A stretch of 64,000 bases of DNA, taken from Cloeon dipterum (taxonomy: Eukaryota; Arthropoda; Insecta; Ephemeroptera; Baetidae). The stretch lies in the NCBI RefSeq assembly GCF_949628265.1, contig NC_088786.1, positions 42,739,681 to 42,803,680 of the forward strand, read 5' to 3'. Positions 45,361-57,719 of this stretch are shown in pieces; position 1 is the first letter of the stretch, and every line of letters starts with the position of its first letter. Under the pieces are notes generated by a model that saw only the letters and a list, made by a program, of their open reading frames with translations, made no database searches and was not told the DNA's origin. Position numbers and translations under genes: made by a program.

Positions 45361-45367
45361 TTTTATA
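45361..45367 (-). promoter_or_regulatory. TATA box of gene F
   Basis: TATAAAA on the minus strand about 40 bp before the start codon, inside GAATATAAAAAGGGCAGAAA. The same sequence occurs at the same place in front of gene G. Confidence 0.75.
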
Positions 45368-45539
45368 TTCACAGACAAGGCACTGAATAGATAGCAAATA
45401 AATCGTGGACGAATCACGTTCGTCCGCGTTCGAACACTTTTCTCTTTTATTTTTTAAATTGATAACTCTACGGAGCTCGTTAAATTTTATCGTCCCCGCT
45501 TCTGACGTAAAATATGGAAAAAAAATATTCAAACGCAGT

Positions 45540-46084
45540 TCGGCCTGCTTTTTATGATAAAAAAGCGAGGATTGTTATCAATATTCAGATAGGACAAAAA
45601 TAAAATAGGTGAAAAGGCCGAGGCACAACTGCATGCGTAGTGGAAATTTCAACGCGTGCGAGTCGGCATTGGTAATTGGCACAGAATTTTGTGCCTGTTA
45701 AGAAAAAATTGAATAAATCTTATTATCAAGCGCAAGTGGACCCTTTGGGTGCGGCGTCCATCGAGCCAATCTGCTTTTGCGAGAATCGTGTTGAAAAAAG
45801 CCGAAAGTTCGGAATCCGTCAAAGTGGTCGGCGTGGCGACGGAAAAATCTCGAAAAGTGGCTCCGGGACCGATATCAGGGTGGGCTACCCTGGTAAAGGT
45901 CGTCTCAGGCAGTGCTCATTTCAACCAACTCGTTGAATTATTGCGGCGTGGTAAACAAATTTGTCAAAAAGAAGTGACGGCATAAACCGACATTATCCGG
46001 TTTCAGGTCGTGTGACCTGACGGATGATGAGTGACAGGTGAGGGTGAAAAAGTATATCGACCATTTTGCACGAAACTGCCGAAA
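45540..46084. other. Upstream of gene F, repeat fragments
   Basis: No gene is seen. Bases 45860-46050 carry pieces of the K end region (TATCAGGGTGGGCTACCCTG). Confidence 0.4.
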
Positions 46085-47760
46085 CTGCATTTAAAAACGC
46101 ACTACGGGCAGTAAATCAGGTCAGGGTACCCTGAACAAGGTCGTCAGGGTATGCCGAGTCGAAGCCCCATCAAAGACCTGTCCGATGAGGGTTCGTGGTC
46201 GTCGATCGGCCAAGCGGCCGAATTTTGACAAAAATAAAACCATTTTTGCGAGCGCAAAACCGAAAAAACGCTTAAAATTAATTTTAGCAAAGTCTCAAAG
46301 ATAAAACTCGAGATTTGACTTTGTTTAATCTCCCCCGGTGATAATCAATCGCTGAAACGAGAAGAAATTGGTCAGGAGGTCGGCGGCGCCCGAATGTGTG
46401 CTCTTTTACGCTGCTTGTGTGTGTGCGCGCCGAGAGTGCCAAAACCGACCATTGAAAATAAATCGCCGTAATTCGCCAATGGGCCGGAAAATTCTCAAAC
46501 TCGGTTTCGGATCATTGTTCGTCAATTAGAAGAGGATAGGATAGTAATCGTGGCCGAATTAAAATTAAAACTAAAAATAACTAAATTAATATTTCCCATG
46601 TTCATTTTAAGGGAGTTTCGATTATTTTCAGTTTTTCACCCTTCCAACCTGAATATCAGCAGCGCCAAAAACGTAAAAATTCTTCATTTGTACCATTTTG
46701 GATGCAATTTCATTTGAGAGTAAGCGCCGGCTCGGCGGGCCCCGTGAAAAAAAATCTATTACCGTCCGAACCGCGTTTTTCGGCATTTAAAAATTTATAA
46801 CTCGGCTGCTATTGGTCGTAGAGTCAAAACCGAATGTTCGTTGCACTCGCCATTAAATTTCGCGTCTTTTAGGAACCATCGCCGTGGCTTCCAATGCCCT
46901 GAAAATTCGTTTAGTTTGGATCTTTGCAAATTTTTCAATCACAGAACACGAATGGATATTTTTATTTTCGCAGCTCAAAAAGTATCTCAAAATGTTTAAT
47001 TATAATTACGATAATTACTTCGCTTCATGATCCGATTTAATTGTTACAAAATTTTCCTAATAAACAAATGTTTGAAGCAGTGAGCTTTTATAAAATTGTC
47101 GGAGGTGCTGCGGGAGGAAAAACACGCATGGCCGCCGCGCGACCTGATTGGCTGGCCTTGTCACGTGGTCCGCACTGGCTCTTGCAGCAGAATAGAAAAC
47201 GGATTTTCGCGGTCTATTTATTCTTCGGATTTGCCCTCGCATAATTCACTGACTTAAATATTTATTTAGGACTAAAAGCTTTAACCTTTTTGGCGCTCGT
47301 TACATTTTCTTTAATTATTATTTTTTAATCTTTTCCCCGCATTTCACATCTTTATTAATTTTCTGAGGAGTTCACACTCGAAATAATTAATTTTCCAATT
47401 TAAAACCCTCGTGGAATGCAGCCCGGCGGCTTTCGACCAATCGTTATTTCCCTATTCAATTAATTAACAATCTTCTTAATTCTACACGCACTGAACCGGC
47501 GATGGTGGTCAGCAACAAATATGTTCTGGCTTCGGAGAAAATGCTTTAGAATCCGCGTTTCCACCATTAAAAACGCCAATTTGTTTAAATATTGTTTAAA
47601 GTGCAGAGTAAAATAAAATGTGTGTCAGAGGGTCAAGTGCACGGCACGAAAGCGACGCCTTATCGCAGCTAGCAGCTGGCGCGGCCGCTGTTCGTGCCAA
47701 TCAAAAATATAAATTGAGCATTTAGCGCTTTTAATAATGCAGGCCGTCCACAACAACATT
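46085..47760 (+). repeat. Large repeat unit U, copy 2
   Basis: Highly similar to 40918-42960 over its first 800 bp, then lacks a piece of several hundred bases before the TGATTGGCTG block (about 47140) and the R2 copy (47400-47760). Confidence 0.65.
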
Positions 47761-48179
47761 TTATTTATTAATTTTTTGTATCCCTGTCCTCTCGGAGCGG
47801 GAAGGGCGCTTACTGCACTGCCACGAATGCTCACACCCTCGTGCGAATATTACCGCGAACGGATTGAATAGGCGCACCTTGCCGCACAGGGACCCAGCCT
47901 TGCACTCAAGGGCCACTTGCCTCCGCACCGAGGCCTTTTTTTGAAACGCTAGACATTCGTTCGGTGAAGCCAAATCACGCATGCTGGAAAGGTGCAAAGC
48001 AGCAAGTAATGCGCACGCACCCTAGACAATTAATTAATTGAATAGGAAATCCCGCTGAATTCTCCAAGGGGTTTAAAAAGAAAATTTGAATTATTTTCTC
48101 GAGTATAAGAGTCCTCGTGAGGAGTTTGAAGCAGAGCAACACGCTGAACATCATTTTGGCCATGTCAATAATCAAAGTA
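47761..48179. other. Unassigned stretch between inverted repeat copies
   Basis: A short minus-strand frame (47761-47997) is open but has no recognisable domain. This is close to the centre of symmetry between unit U copy 2 and the inverted copy that follows. Confidence 0.35.
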
Positions 48180-50730
48180 GAGCTTGCTTTAACAACAAAT
48201 CCAAAGAATAAATATTAAACCACGCGTGAAAATTTGTTTTCTATTCTGCTCTGAAAGCCACCGTGGCCCACGTGTTTTGGTCAGCCAATCAGGATGCGCG
48301 GCGGCCATGCGTGTTTTTGCTCCACCTCCTCCGACAATTTTATAAAAGCATTTTTATTAGGAAAGTTTTATTAAAATTAAATTGATCGTATATATTACAA
48401 ATTTTTAAATACCTTTTGAGCTGCGATAATAAAAATGTACATTCGTGTTCTGTGTGTTTGAAAAATTTCCAATGCGAATTTTAAAATCAGATGGTTTTAC
48501 CCCGATATGAAAACCTTATTAATTCTTAATCTCAAGGTGCTCTACGTTATTATTAAAATTAATTACGAACGCAATGACTTTTCTTTCTCGTTAATATTCC
48601 CTCCAACAAACGGATTTGTATTTTGGGATCGTTGCATTAGGAACCATTAAACCTTAAAATAAAAATCCTCTTTTCGTTTGTGTCTGTCGAACACTTGAAT
48701 TAGTCGGTGAATTTCCCGTCGGTAGGTTTTGCACGTTGTTAATTATGCAAACTGTAAGAAAAATTCGCCAAGAAAAAAGTGTCATGTGTGTGCGATGCGA
48801 CTCGCAATAAATTTGATAAGGCGTGCGTGTCGCGTTTAAACTCACACACTCACGACTCGCGGCGGCAGCAAAATTTGTCCATCAGAAACACGGCAGCTGC
48901 AGCAAGAGGCCAAAAATGGTTTCAAACAATTCATTCGTTCTCAATCGTCATTATTGAATCGGTCATCGCAACCCCTTGGACCTTTTGGGGCCTCTGCAAG
49001 GGGCTTTGGGCATTGCTCCTAATTCTCCTCTTTATAAAAATGGGATTTTTGGCTCGAAACCCGGCCAATCTTGGAGCCTAATCAAGTTTCCAGCAGTCAA
49101 AATCGACCTCCAGTCCATAGGATAATTTAGAAAAAATTCAAAAGAGAATGTGACATTCTGCGCGAATTTAGAGGGCATTGGAAGCCACGGCGATGGTGCC
49201 TAAAAGACGCGAGATTTAATGGCGAGTGCAGCGAACATTCGGTTTTGACTCTACGACCAATAGGAGCCAAGTTATTAATTTTTAAATGCCAAAAAACGCG
49301 GTTCGGACAGTAATAGATTTTTTTTCACGGGGCCCGCCGAGCCGGCGCTTACTCTCAAATGAAATTGCATCCAAAAAGCTACAAAAATGCCTAATTTTTA
49401 CGTTTTTTGCGCCGCTGAAATTCAGGTTGGAAGCTTGAAAAACTGCAAAAAAATCGAAACTCCCTTAAAATGAAAATGGGAAATATTAATTTAGTTCTAA
49501 TTTTAATCCAGCCACTATTACTATCCTATCCTCTTCTAATTGACAAACAATGATCCGAAACCGAGTTTGAGAATTTTCCGGCCCATTGGCGAATTACGGC
49601 GATTTATTTTCAATGGTCGGTTTTGGCACTCTCGGCGCGCACACACACACACAAGCAGCGTAAATGAGCACACATTCGGGCGCCGCGCGCCGACCTGCTG
49701 GCCAATTCCTTCCCGTTTCCTTCCCACAGAGAAAACGTGGTTTTCGCGCCTAAAATGATCGAATTTTGAGGCGTCCTGGAGTTCTTTCCAAGCAGCAGAA
49801 AACTGTGGCAGTTGCTACGCGAGGCCAGCACTTGTTTCACCGCAGCAGAAGCTTTGCTTTGAATACCGGCAATCAAGATGATCCAAAACTCGCGAAATAA
49901 ACCTATTTTCGCCCTGATTAAGCATTAAAAGCAATAAAACAATTATAATTTTTATAAATTTTAGTGATTCTTGGTTTCAGTTGCTAATGAAACTGAAAAT
50001 ATTCTATTCAGCGACTTTTTAAACCGGTATTTTGTAGCAAGGTGCGGCGAAAAGGACGACCTGGGAAGTGACTCGCAGGTGGAGCAGCAGCACCGCGACT
50101 CCACGCGGGCGTCGGTGTCGAGCGGCCGCAAGTCGAACCTTTCGCGCCAGGGCCAGGTGCGCACCTCCAGCATGGAGCAGCAAATTTATGAAAAACAGAC
50201 GCACAATTTCACGGCGACTCTATTTATTTTACTTTGCGACCCATTGAAACAAAGTTATTAATTTTTTAAGTCGAACAAACGCGAAATGTGACATTTAAAA
50301 CTTTAGTTTTTGGAGCCCTGAGGTCAGGACGGCACTGATTTCAGCACCAATCGATGCCCCTAGATGGGGCACATTCTTCCGTGTAAGGTTTTCCAAAATC
50401 GGATCATATTTCGAATTACTACAAATTTTTCCACCGATTTTTCGAAAAAGTCGAAATGTTCTAAAAATGATTTTATTTTTATTTAAATTCAACCGCTGAT
50501 CCGATCGTCGTCCACGACCCCTCATCGGACAGGTCTCGGATGGGGCTTCGACCTGGCATACCCTGACGACCTTTTTCAGGGCACTCGACCTGAGTTCCGC
50601 CCCAAAGACCGGATTTTGATGTGCTCGATTTGATTGCACGATTTCGTCAGGTCCCACCACCTGATCTCAGGACCCAACGCGTGTGGCGCGATCGTCTCGA
50701 CGGTCAGGTGAGTTGCCCGCAGGGCGGAAG
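48180..50730 (-). repeat. Unit U and K, inverted copy
   Basis: Read on the minus strand, 50730 to 48180 runs through K, the GGGAGTTTCG-type block, the CCTATTGGTCGTAGA block (49230-49270) and the TGATTGGCTG block (48270-48300), the order of copy 1. With 46085-47260 it forms a large imperfect inverted repeat centred near 47.7 kb. The 49480-50430 part is nearly identical to 25500-26470. Confidence 0.65.
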
Positions 50731-51289
50731 GCGCCTGAAGGACAGCGCGGGCAGCCGTCGCGGCGCGCGCCGCGCCAACCGCTTGTTAATAAATTCTTTA
50801 TTAAATATTCAACTCAAATTATGAAAGATTTTACGCTCGCCGTGCTGGCAGATCTTGCACGATCGAGTTTATGACAAATCATCTGGCCGAAGATGAAAAA
50901 ATGCTCGCGCGTCTGCAGGAAATCTGAATATTTTCACTAATTCCACGCAAGAGATTATAAATTTTCCTCCTTCTTTCTCACTATTCTTTTAAATTGACAG
51001 CTTGTTTAGGGAATCTGCTTGAAATTAAGATGAATTTTCATAATCTTTTAATGTGGAGAAAACGGCGTCAGCGAGTGCAAGGGCGATCGACAGATGATCG
51101 CTTTTGCTCAGCGTGGCCATTTAATTTAATATTGCTGCTTCTTGGTGAGTAGCAAAATATTAATTTAATTCGTGATATCGCGACATGGGCAGGGTTCGCA
51201 AAAACCCACATTTTTCCGGAAAAAACAACTGCATGTCTTTTGCGGGTTTTTCTGCAATTTTAAGCATTTTTCGAAACACGTGCATTCTT
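50731..51289. other. Repeat-derived stretch
   Basis: Bases 50700-50960 match 58920-59170 (GCCCGCAGGGCGGAAGGCGC and a later CTCGCGTCTGCAGGAAAT). No gene is seen. Confidence 0.45.
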
Positions 51290-51545
51290 ATGAAAGATGA
51301 AAACACTTCGGTGGAATAGTGGACGCTCCTAATTCCCCGGGGAAATCTAATCTCGCTAATAAAACCACCAATTTGTTTATTAATTTATTATTTAAATTGA
51401 GGCGTAAAATCTGTGTAAGAGGCGGTCGATTGCACAGTAGGAAAGAGACGCCTTTTATTATCGCAGCAAACAGCTCGCGGTCGCTGCGGTGTACCAATGA
51501 AAAAACAAAAAGCGAGCATCAAGCGCTGAGAGCAGGCCGCTGCCA
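51290..51545 (+). repeat. Dispersed repeat R2, copy
   Basis: Shares GAGGCGTAAAAT, GACGCCTTTT, CAAACAGCTCGCGGTCGCTG and GAGCATCAAGCGCT with the other R2 copies, in the same orientation. Confidence 0.55.
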
Positions 51546-51989
51546 CATTTTAATTTTAGTATTAACTCTTTCTTTGCAGAGTATAAGAATTCATTTGGCA
51601 ACATTTGAAAATAAATTAATTAAAAATCTTGCTATCTCCTCTAATTTTTCTGCTTTGGTCTTAGCTTTTCCTGGCTGAAACGATAATTTCAATAATATTC
51701 AATTGAATTAACACAAACGGATATTTAAACTATCGAGCTTTGTATTTGAAAAAAAAAAACTTAAAATTTGGTTCCTGATATTGAGAGGGACACTGGAATC
51801 TGTCAAGCATCCAGACGAACTGGGGTGGCGACCTGGCGACGCATGGATATTTTCAAGAATGCCGAAGCCTATCCTGTCATAAGGTCCGCCAAATCCAGGA
51901 AGAATCCAATGCAAACTTATATAAAAACTCCATTCTAAAATCCCAAAAATGGACAACTTTTTAATATATTTGCAGAGCTGCAGAGGTGG

Positions 51990-54900
51990 TTGAAGCGCGG
52001 CACCTGAGGAGGGAGGGCCGAGTGGACATCGGGTCGGAGGAAGGGTGGCGACTCGAGGGTGTCGTTGGGGTGCAGCTGCCGTCCACTTTGACGCCGCTGC
52101 CGTGCGCCTGCAAAAGTCGCAACTATGCAACCGGCGAGACCTGGAAAGCTTTTTATTTATCTAATCAGCGAATTTAATCAATTTTACTCGAGCACTTGGC
52201 CTGCTTTCAGAGCAAATAAATAATTAAGTGTTTAGAGAAAAAAATAATACACGCATCTTGTAGATTATTTAAACAAATAAAACATTTATTTTAAAACAAA
52301 AAAATGAATAACAGTAATTATCGTGAGATATTATCGATTTTATTGTTGATTTTAGCCTAAAAGTATTGAGGCAGTTAACAAATGAAGCGGTGGTTGTCGG
52401 AGCGTCAGCTCTCGTCCCTCAGCTTCTCGTCGGCCTGGTTCTTGACGTGGACGCACACGTTTTTGCCCTTTTTCGCCGTCGTTGGGGTCTCCGCCGGACC
52501 AGAGGACACCTTTTTTGGCCAGCATCTCGCCCGAATAATGGAGGCCATTATTTACTGATTAAACAATTGCCTTAATCGGGATTGGTCGCCGTTCCTGACG
52601 AGTTAGCTGCCCTCAGGGTGCAGTCGCAGTTCGACCTCAGCCTCGACGCGCGTGATGGCCACCTGAGTCACACGCAAAATGTGACAAAAATTTAGAGTAA
52701 GCCGAAAGGCTAGCTCACCCTTGCCGCTCGAGGGGGATGCTGACGTCGACGTCGTCGCCCCTGGCGCTCAGGGCGGAGCAGCCCAGGTTCACGTTCAATT
52801 TTTACTGTCTTTCGGCATGTCCCACGGCAGCTCGTGTGTCGCCACCGGCGTCGCGGCCGCTTCCTCCCCTCCGGCGACGCCTTTTCTGCCACTTTCTGCA
52901 AAAAAACCCAGCGTTCAAATCTCCGCCGAAATTAATTTCTCAAAAACTCACCTGTTATTGTCCGAGGTTTCGGAGGCTGGCTCGTGCGACTTGTCCGAAA
53001 TGGGCAGTTCGTTGGAGAGCAGGCCGAGGGGTGGACACCGCCCAGTCACGGCCCTCCGGAGGTCGCCGCCAGAGTCGGCCGGACGAGTGCGAGCTGAGCG
53101 AGTCGCTGCGTCTGCAAAATAAAAAATGTTGAATACCAAGCATTTTTATTCTTAAAAATAAAAAAACCTGCTAGCGGAGGTGGTGGTGGAGCTGCGCGGC
53201 GAGTCAATGCTGGACATTTGGACATGCTGCTGCTCGTGGCCATCGACTCGGTGCTCGAGTACTTGGGCCTGTTGGCCGCCGGCGGCCAGCAGTAGCGACG
53301 TGGGCCGCTTGGTGCGCCGGGCGGGCCCGCAAGCTGCTCGTGGGCGCGGCGCCACTTGGCGAGAAACGGCGCCGTCGCCGGAGGTATGTGTGCATGCCAG
53401 CCGGCGCCGCAGACATTAGGTGGATGCTCACAGGGTCCACCTGAAAGCAGATTTTTTAAAATTGCATAGAAATACGCAGAATTGCGTAAAATCGAAATAA
53501 ATTTAGAGTTTCTGGCCTAGAACAGACTGGAAAAAATGTATTGAAGCAAATTTATCCTTGATTCGGGTAAAATATCTATTATCTATGTTAACAAAATGCA
53601 AATTATTTTCGTTTTCAAGCACATTATTTGGCTATTTCTTAATTTTAAATTAATTTTGCCGTTTTACAATTTTTCATGAGAAGATCCCAAATTACAGCTA
53701 AAAATCAGATTGTGCATTTTATTTTCGTGCGTTTGCTTAATGAATAAACATTTTAATAAAAATAACCTTACGAGAGCGCGACTTGCGGCCGCTCAACGCT
53801 CGAAGGCGACCTCTCGGAGGACGAGGTGGAGCCGCCGCGCGGTGCTGCTGCTCCGCCTTCACCTGCGAGTCGCTGCTCAGGGTACCATTTACTCCGCACC
53901 TCCTGCTTCTGCCAACCTTCGTCAGGTCTGCAAGCTCCTCACGCAACAGGTACCTGCCAAAAATATTTTTTTAGAATCGATTTATATATTTAGTTTCAAA
54001 AAGCTCTTTATTTACCAATTTAACACCGGTTTTCGATTACTTAGAGAGCCGAAAATTGATTTTTAATAAAATTTTCAAACCTTTCCGATGTCGACCTGGG
54101 ACGACAGCACCTCCTGCACCCTGCCAAAATTCTTTCCACGGCCCACCAGTCAAACCTGAGTTTTATTTTGAAAAATTAATAACGCAAATTTAGGGTCAGG
54201 GTAAAACGCACCTTTGAGATTCTTAAGAGACCTGGTGGTACCAGGGGAATTCGCTGACCGACGGCCATCGGCAGCAATTTCTTCGCAGTCCTCACGATAC
54301 CACCTGAAAGGTCAAATAGTAACTATTTTGAGGAAAAATTGAATGCCCTGAGAGACAGCTAGGAACCTATGGTAAAAATTTAAAGGTTCTCAAAAATTTG
54401 CTACTAAAAAAATATTTCCCTCGGAGGTGCACCCTGCAGGGTCGGAGGACCCTTTACACCTCTGCAGGTTTTTTTCGGTACCTTGGCGACGTGGTTTCCG
54501 CAGTTCTTGAGCGCCTTTATGCACTATCTGAACGTGTCGCCGCTCTTTTTCCGCAGCTTGCCGAGCGAGGCCTTGTTTGGCGGCGCCGACAGCGGCGCCG
54601 ACGAGTGCAACAGCCGCTGCATCCCCGCCAATCGTCTTCAAAACGCGAAAAACGTGCCAAATGTGCGCAATTCGCGAGAAAAACACGGCCGCCGGCTCAA
54701 TCAGCTTGTTTACCTTTTGACGTTTGTGTTTGTTTGTGTCATCATCAGGTGCCAGGTGCCAGGTGCCGGTTGGTTGGCCAAACAAACCGGTTTAAAAACA
54801 TGTAAAAAATTCAGTTAATTAAAAAACTGAAACTAAAAATACCATAAATTTCAAAAAATTACTATTTATTGCTTTATAAATGCGATTGATGATCATTTTT

Positions 54901-55560
54901 AGTAAAAAGAGGTTTTATTCGGGGATATTCTAATAATTTGCTAACCGGTATCAAAAAGCAAAGCGGTCACGGAGGTGCAGTGCCCGAGTGCCCTCGCGTA
55001 GCAACTGCCAGAGTTATAAGCTGCTTGGACGTCTCTCAATTCGATCACTTTGGGCGCGAAAACCACGTTTTTGTAATGCATGTGGTGGCAGCAGTTGCGT
55101 GTCGATGGCGTAATTTTCAAAGAAGACGAGAGGAAATGAGGATTTGACGTGAAAATTATATATAAAAACCGCGCAGAATCGAACCATGCACATTTATTAT
55201 GTTATGAAGCATTAAAAATTAAATAATATTTTTTATTACAAATTCTCCTGGATGAAATTGAGCTCTGCTTTGACTCTCTGCAACCTGCGCCTTTGGTCAG
55301 GTGGAATTGAAATGAACTTTTTAAAGCAATTCGTCTCCTAGGGTCAAGTGCAACTGTTCTGCACTCGGTGGTTAATTGCTCCAGATTCCGCGTGAAAATC
55401 GAATCTCACCTTTAAAACCACCAATTTGAATTAATATAATTTAAAATAAAGCATGAAATATATGTCAGAGCGTCAAGTGCCTTATCGCAGTCGCTGCTCC
55501 TGGCAATGAACAAATATAAAGCGAGCTGACAGCAGGCCGTCCGTAGCAAAATTTTATTTT
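51990..55560. repeat. Segmental duplication, copy 2
   Basis: Direct counterpart of 35430-38850, including the exon-like GC-rich pieces (e.g. the minus-strand frames at 52735-52790, 53110-53050 and 54640-54485) and an R2 copy at its end. The copies differ by scattered substitutions and small indels. Gene G follows about 270 bp downstream, whereas gene F lies more than 5 kb beyond copy 1, separated by unit U and K. Confidence 0.65.
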
Positions 55561-55830
55561 ATTAAAACTTGACGACCAGCTTTTTCAGGTCTGCCAGGGT
55601 GAAGCAGTTTGAACGCCGCCAGCAAGTTCATCTGTCTCTCGTCGCTCATTTTTTTTATCTCAATGACAAATTAAATTGACAAGCAAAATTAAATTTTATT
55701 CGATGGAAAAAAACAGGAATTTGTAAATACGTTTCAACTTAAATAAAAGACGAGTGTTGAAAGGTTGAGGGTTGATTTCTTTATTGCATGAAATTCCACA
55801 GAGTTTCAAAAGAAATTATTTAATGTCAAC

Positions 55831-57218
55831 CTAGGGAATTGCAGCAATGATATATGGGTAGAGGAAGCCGTAGTTAAGAAACGCCCAAGTATCGTTCATA
55901 GTGCCAGTCGCGAAATCACAATTTATATCCACCGAAAATCCTTGAACTTGAGTTCCAAAAGAAATTAGCGCCAGATTGTAGTAGGTTTCTGCTACATCAC
56001 TCACAAACTGCAGATAATGGAAATGAATGTCAGTCTTCGTCCGCAGAGGATTATATAAAGCAAGAAAGAACTCACCGAGCAAAATCCTGGAGTGGGATCC
56101 TGGTACATGCAAAGAAAAAAACCTCCCGTGGATAAAGGGCAGCTTGCATCGCTCATCGCGGAGGCAGGCAATTTTCTCAAGACGTGCTTCAAGAGAAAAA
56201 AAGATTAAAAAGGAGGTTTCGTGCAAAGGACAAAACTAACCGACGACGCATTGTAGAAGAGCAGAAGTCCGGTACTATTGACATCAGCAGAAAGGTCGTT
56301 GAAGCTGGAGTTTGTCAACGGCATGGTCGCCCCTTCAAAATCCTTGCACACTTTCAGAAAAGCCACGAGACCGCCCACAATGGGATACACCCTGGCTACA
56401 GGCCGAACCACTCCAGATTGTTCCGTGACTGTCAAGTTCGATGCTCTGGAAAAATTGTCAATAGCATCGCGCGAATAATTTTAAAATTGTATTTATTCAC
56501 GGGATTGAGAGGCTACGACTATTGAGCCTAGGACGTATTTGTTGCTTATGACTGCTGCTGCTTCGGTATAAGGGTAGGACGCTCCTAGAACAGATACCTT
56601 CACCTGAAATTAAAGCTTGTGAGCTCATATATGACGGAGAATTTAATTGAGCACACTCACGACGTAGGGAAACTCTGAGGGGCTGACGTCAACAATCGAC
56701 TGGCCCCAGCCAACTGAAACAATAGATAATCAATCGATTCGCTAGGGGTAAGGATTTTAAAAATATCAAGCGCCTTTCAACAGTGTCGGCGATTTATCTG
56801 ACGACAATACTGGTACTGAAGTAGTCCAAGTAATTATTGTTGGGCGCCCAAAGGGGAGAGTGGAGGGAGGTGATCAGAAGGAGAGAAAGAGAGAGAGCAC
56901 TCCCCTCCGTGAGGGGTGCTTATTTCCCTGATTGTGTTGTGCACTCTCCCCTGGGTGCCCGACTACAATAGATCGATTACATCGGTACCAGTATTATTGA
57001 TCGATCGTAATGTATATCAAACATAGTTGTTCACTAGCAATTTTCTCGTCACCTTAAACATCAAGCACGAAAGAGTAAAAAAATTTGTGGTTCGTTCTCA
57101 ATGCTGAGAGAATAAATAGGGAAAAAAGAACGATTCCAAGCCTGAGTAAGTATAAAAGTCGCATACCTGAGACGAGCAGCTGACAAAGCAGAAGCACCTT
57201 ACAATTAGTCGAGGGCAT
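55831..57218 (-). CDS. Gene G: paralogue of gene F, pseudoprotease-like
   Basis: Six exons, 699 coding bases, 232 residues: 57167-57218, 56661-56713, 56501-56603, 56241-56443, 56076-56186, 55831-56007. The leader is MPSTNCKVLLLCQLLVS. It aligns with gene F throughout (YPYTEAAAV, SSFNDLSADVNSTG and LRKLPASA are shared). The aspartate-like position is Gly (VGGLVAFLKV) and the serine-loop region reads CPLSTGGFFLC, so no catalytic triad is left. The stop TAG stands where F has GAG, which removes the last five residues; the rest of the ancestral end and its TAA are still readable downstream. The exon 4 acceptor seems to have moved 2 bases to keep frame with a 2-base longer exon 3. Polyadenylation signal at 55780-55785. 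Confidence 0.72.
56803..56999. mobile_element. Foldback (MITE-like) element in intron 1 of gene G
   Basis: Inverted arms of about 55 bp (CAATACTGGTAC at the tip, GGGCGCCCAAAGGGGAGAGTG further in) surround a GA-rich centre. It is absent from intron 1 of gene F, so it arrived after the F/G duplication. No coding capacity. Confidence 0.7.
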
Positions 57219-57260
57219 CGTGCCAATGACAGTATGTGCCACTCAACGCTTTTCTGCCCT

Positions 57261-57267
57261 TTTTATA
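57261..57267 (-). promoter_or_regulatory. TATA box of gene G
   Basis: TATAAAA on the minus strand within GAATATAAAAAGGGCAGAAA, 43 bp before the start codon, identical in context to gene F. Confidence 0.75.
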
Positions 57268-57719
57268 TTCACAGAAGAAGGCACTGAATAGATAGCAAGA
57301 AAATTTCGACGAATCACGTTCGTCCGCGTTGGAAATTTTCTCTTTTCCGCATTGATAAACCTACAAACGTCATTCCACAAGAAATAATATTTTATCACGG
57401 CCTGTTTCCGTCTTGATAAAAATTGAAGTGCTATTTCACCAGGCCATTAGTTGTCCTCTTTTTCCGTAGAGTGGAAACGATAAAAACTTTTTTATCGCTT
57501 CCATGAAGAGAGAAATAAAATAGAAATATGGGAAAGCAATGACCTCGTGTCAGATAGCAGCACACAATTTTTCTTCGGTACGTGCGGTTTCTTTTCAACA
57601 TAGGCGGAAAATTGCACAGCAATTTGTGTGCCGCACATGCGTGAAATAACTTATTTTGTTTTAAACGTGGATCGGTTTTTTCGTGTGGCCCTGCAAGGGG
57701 TGATTAAACCACTTCCTTA

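Noticed and set aside
52380-52560. A possible lost CTLD end (GDPNDGEKGK...DNHRFIC) on the minus strand
   Set aside because: In-frame stops and a frame change between the two copies leave too little to call. It may still be a decayed lectin exon.
55554-55649. A 31-codon minus-strand frame (MSDERQMNLLAAFKLLHPGR...)
   Set aside because: Too short, no paralogue with a kept frame, and a different frame over the same bases looks equally good.
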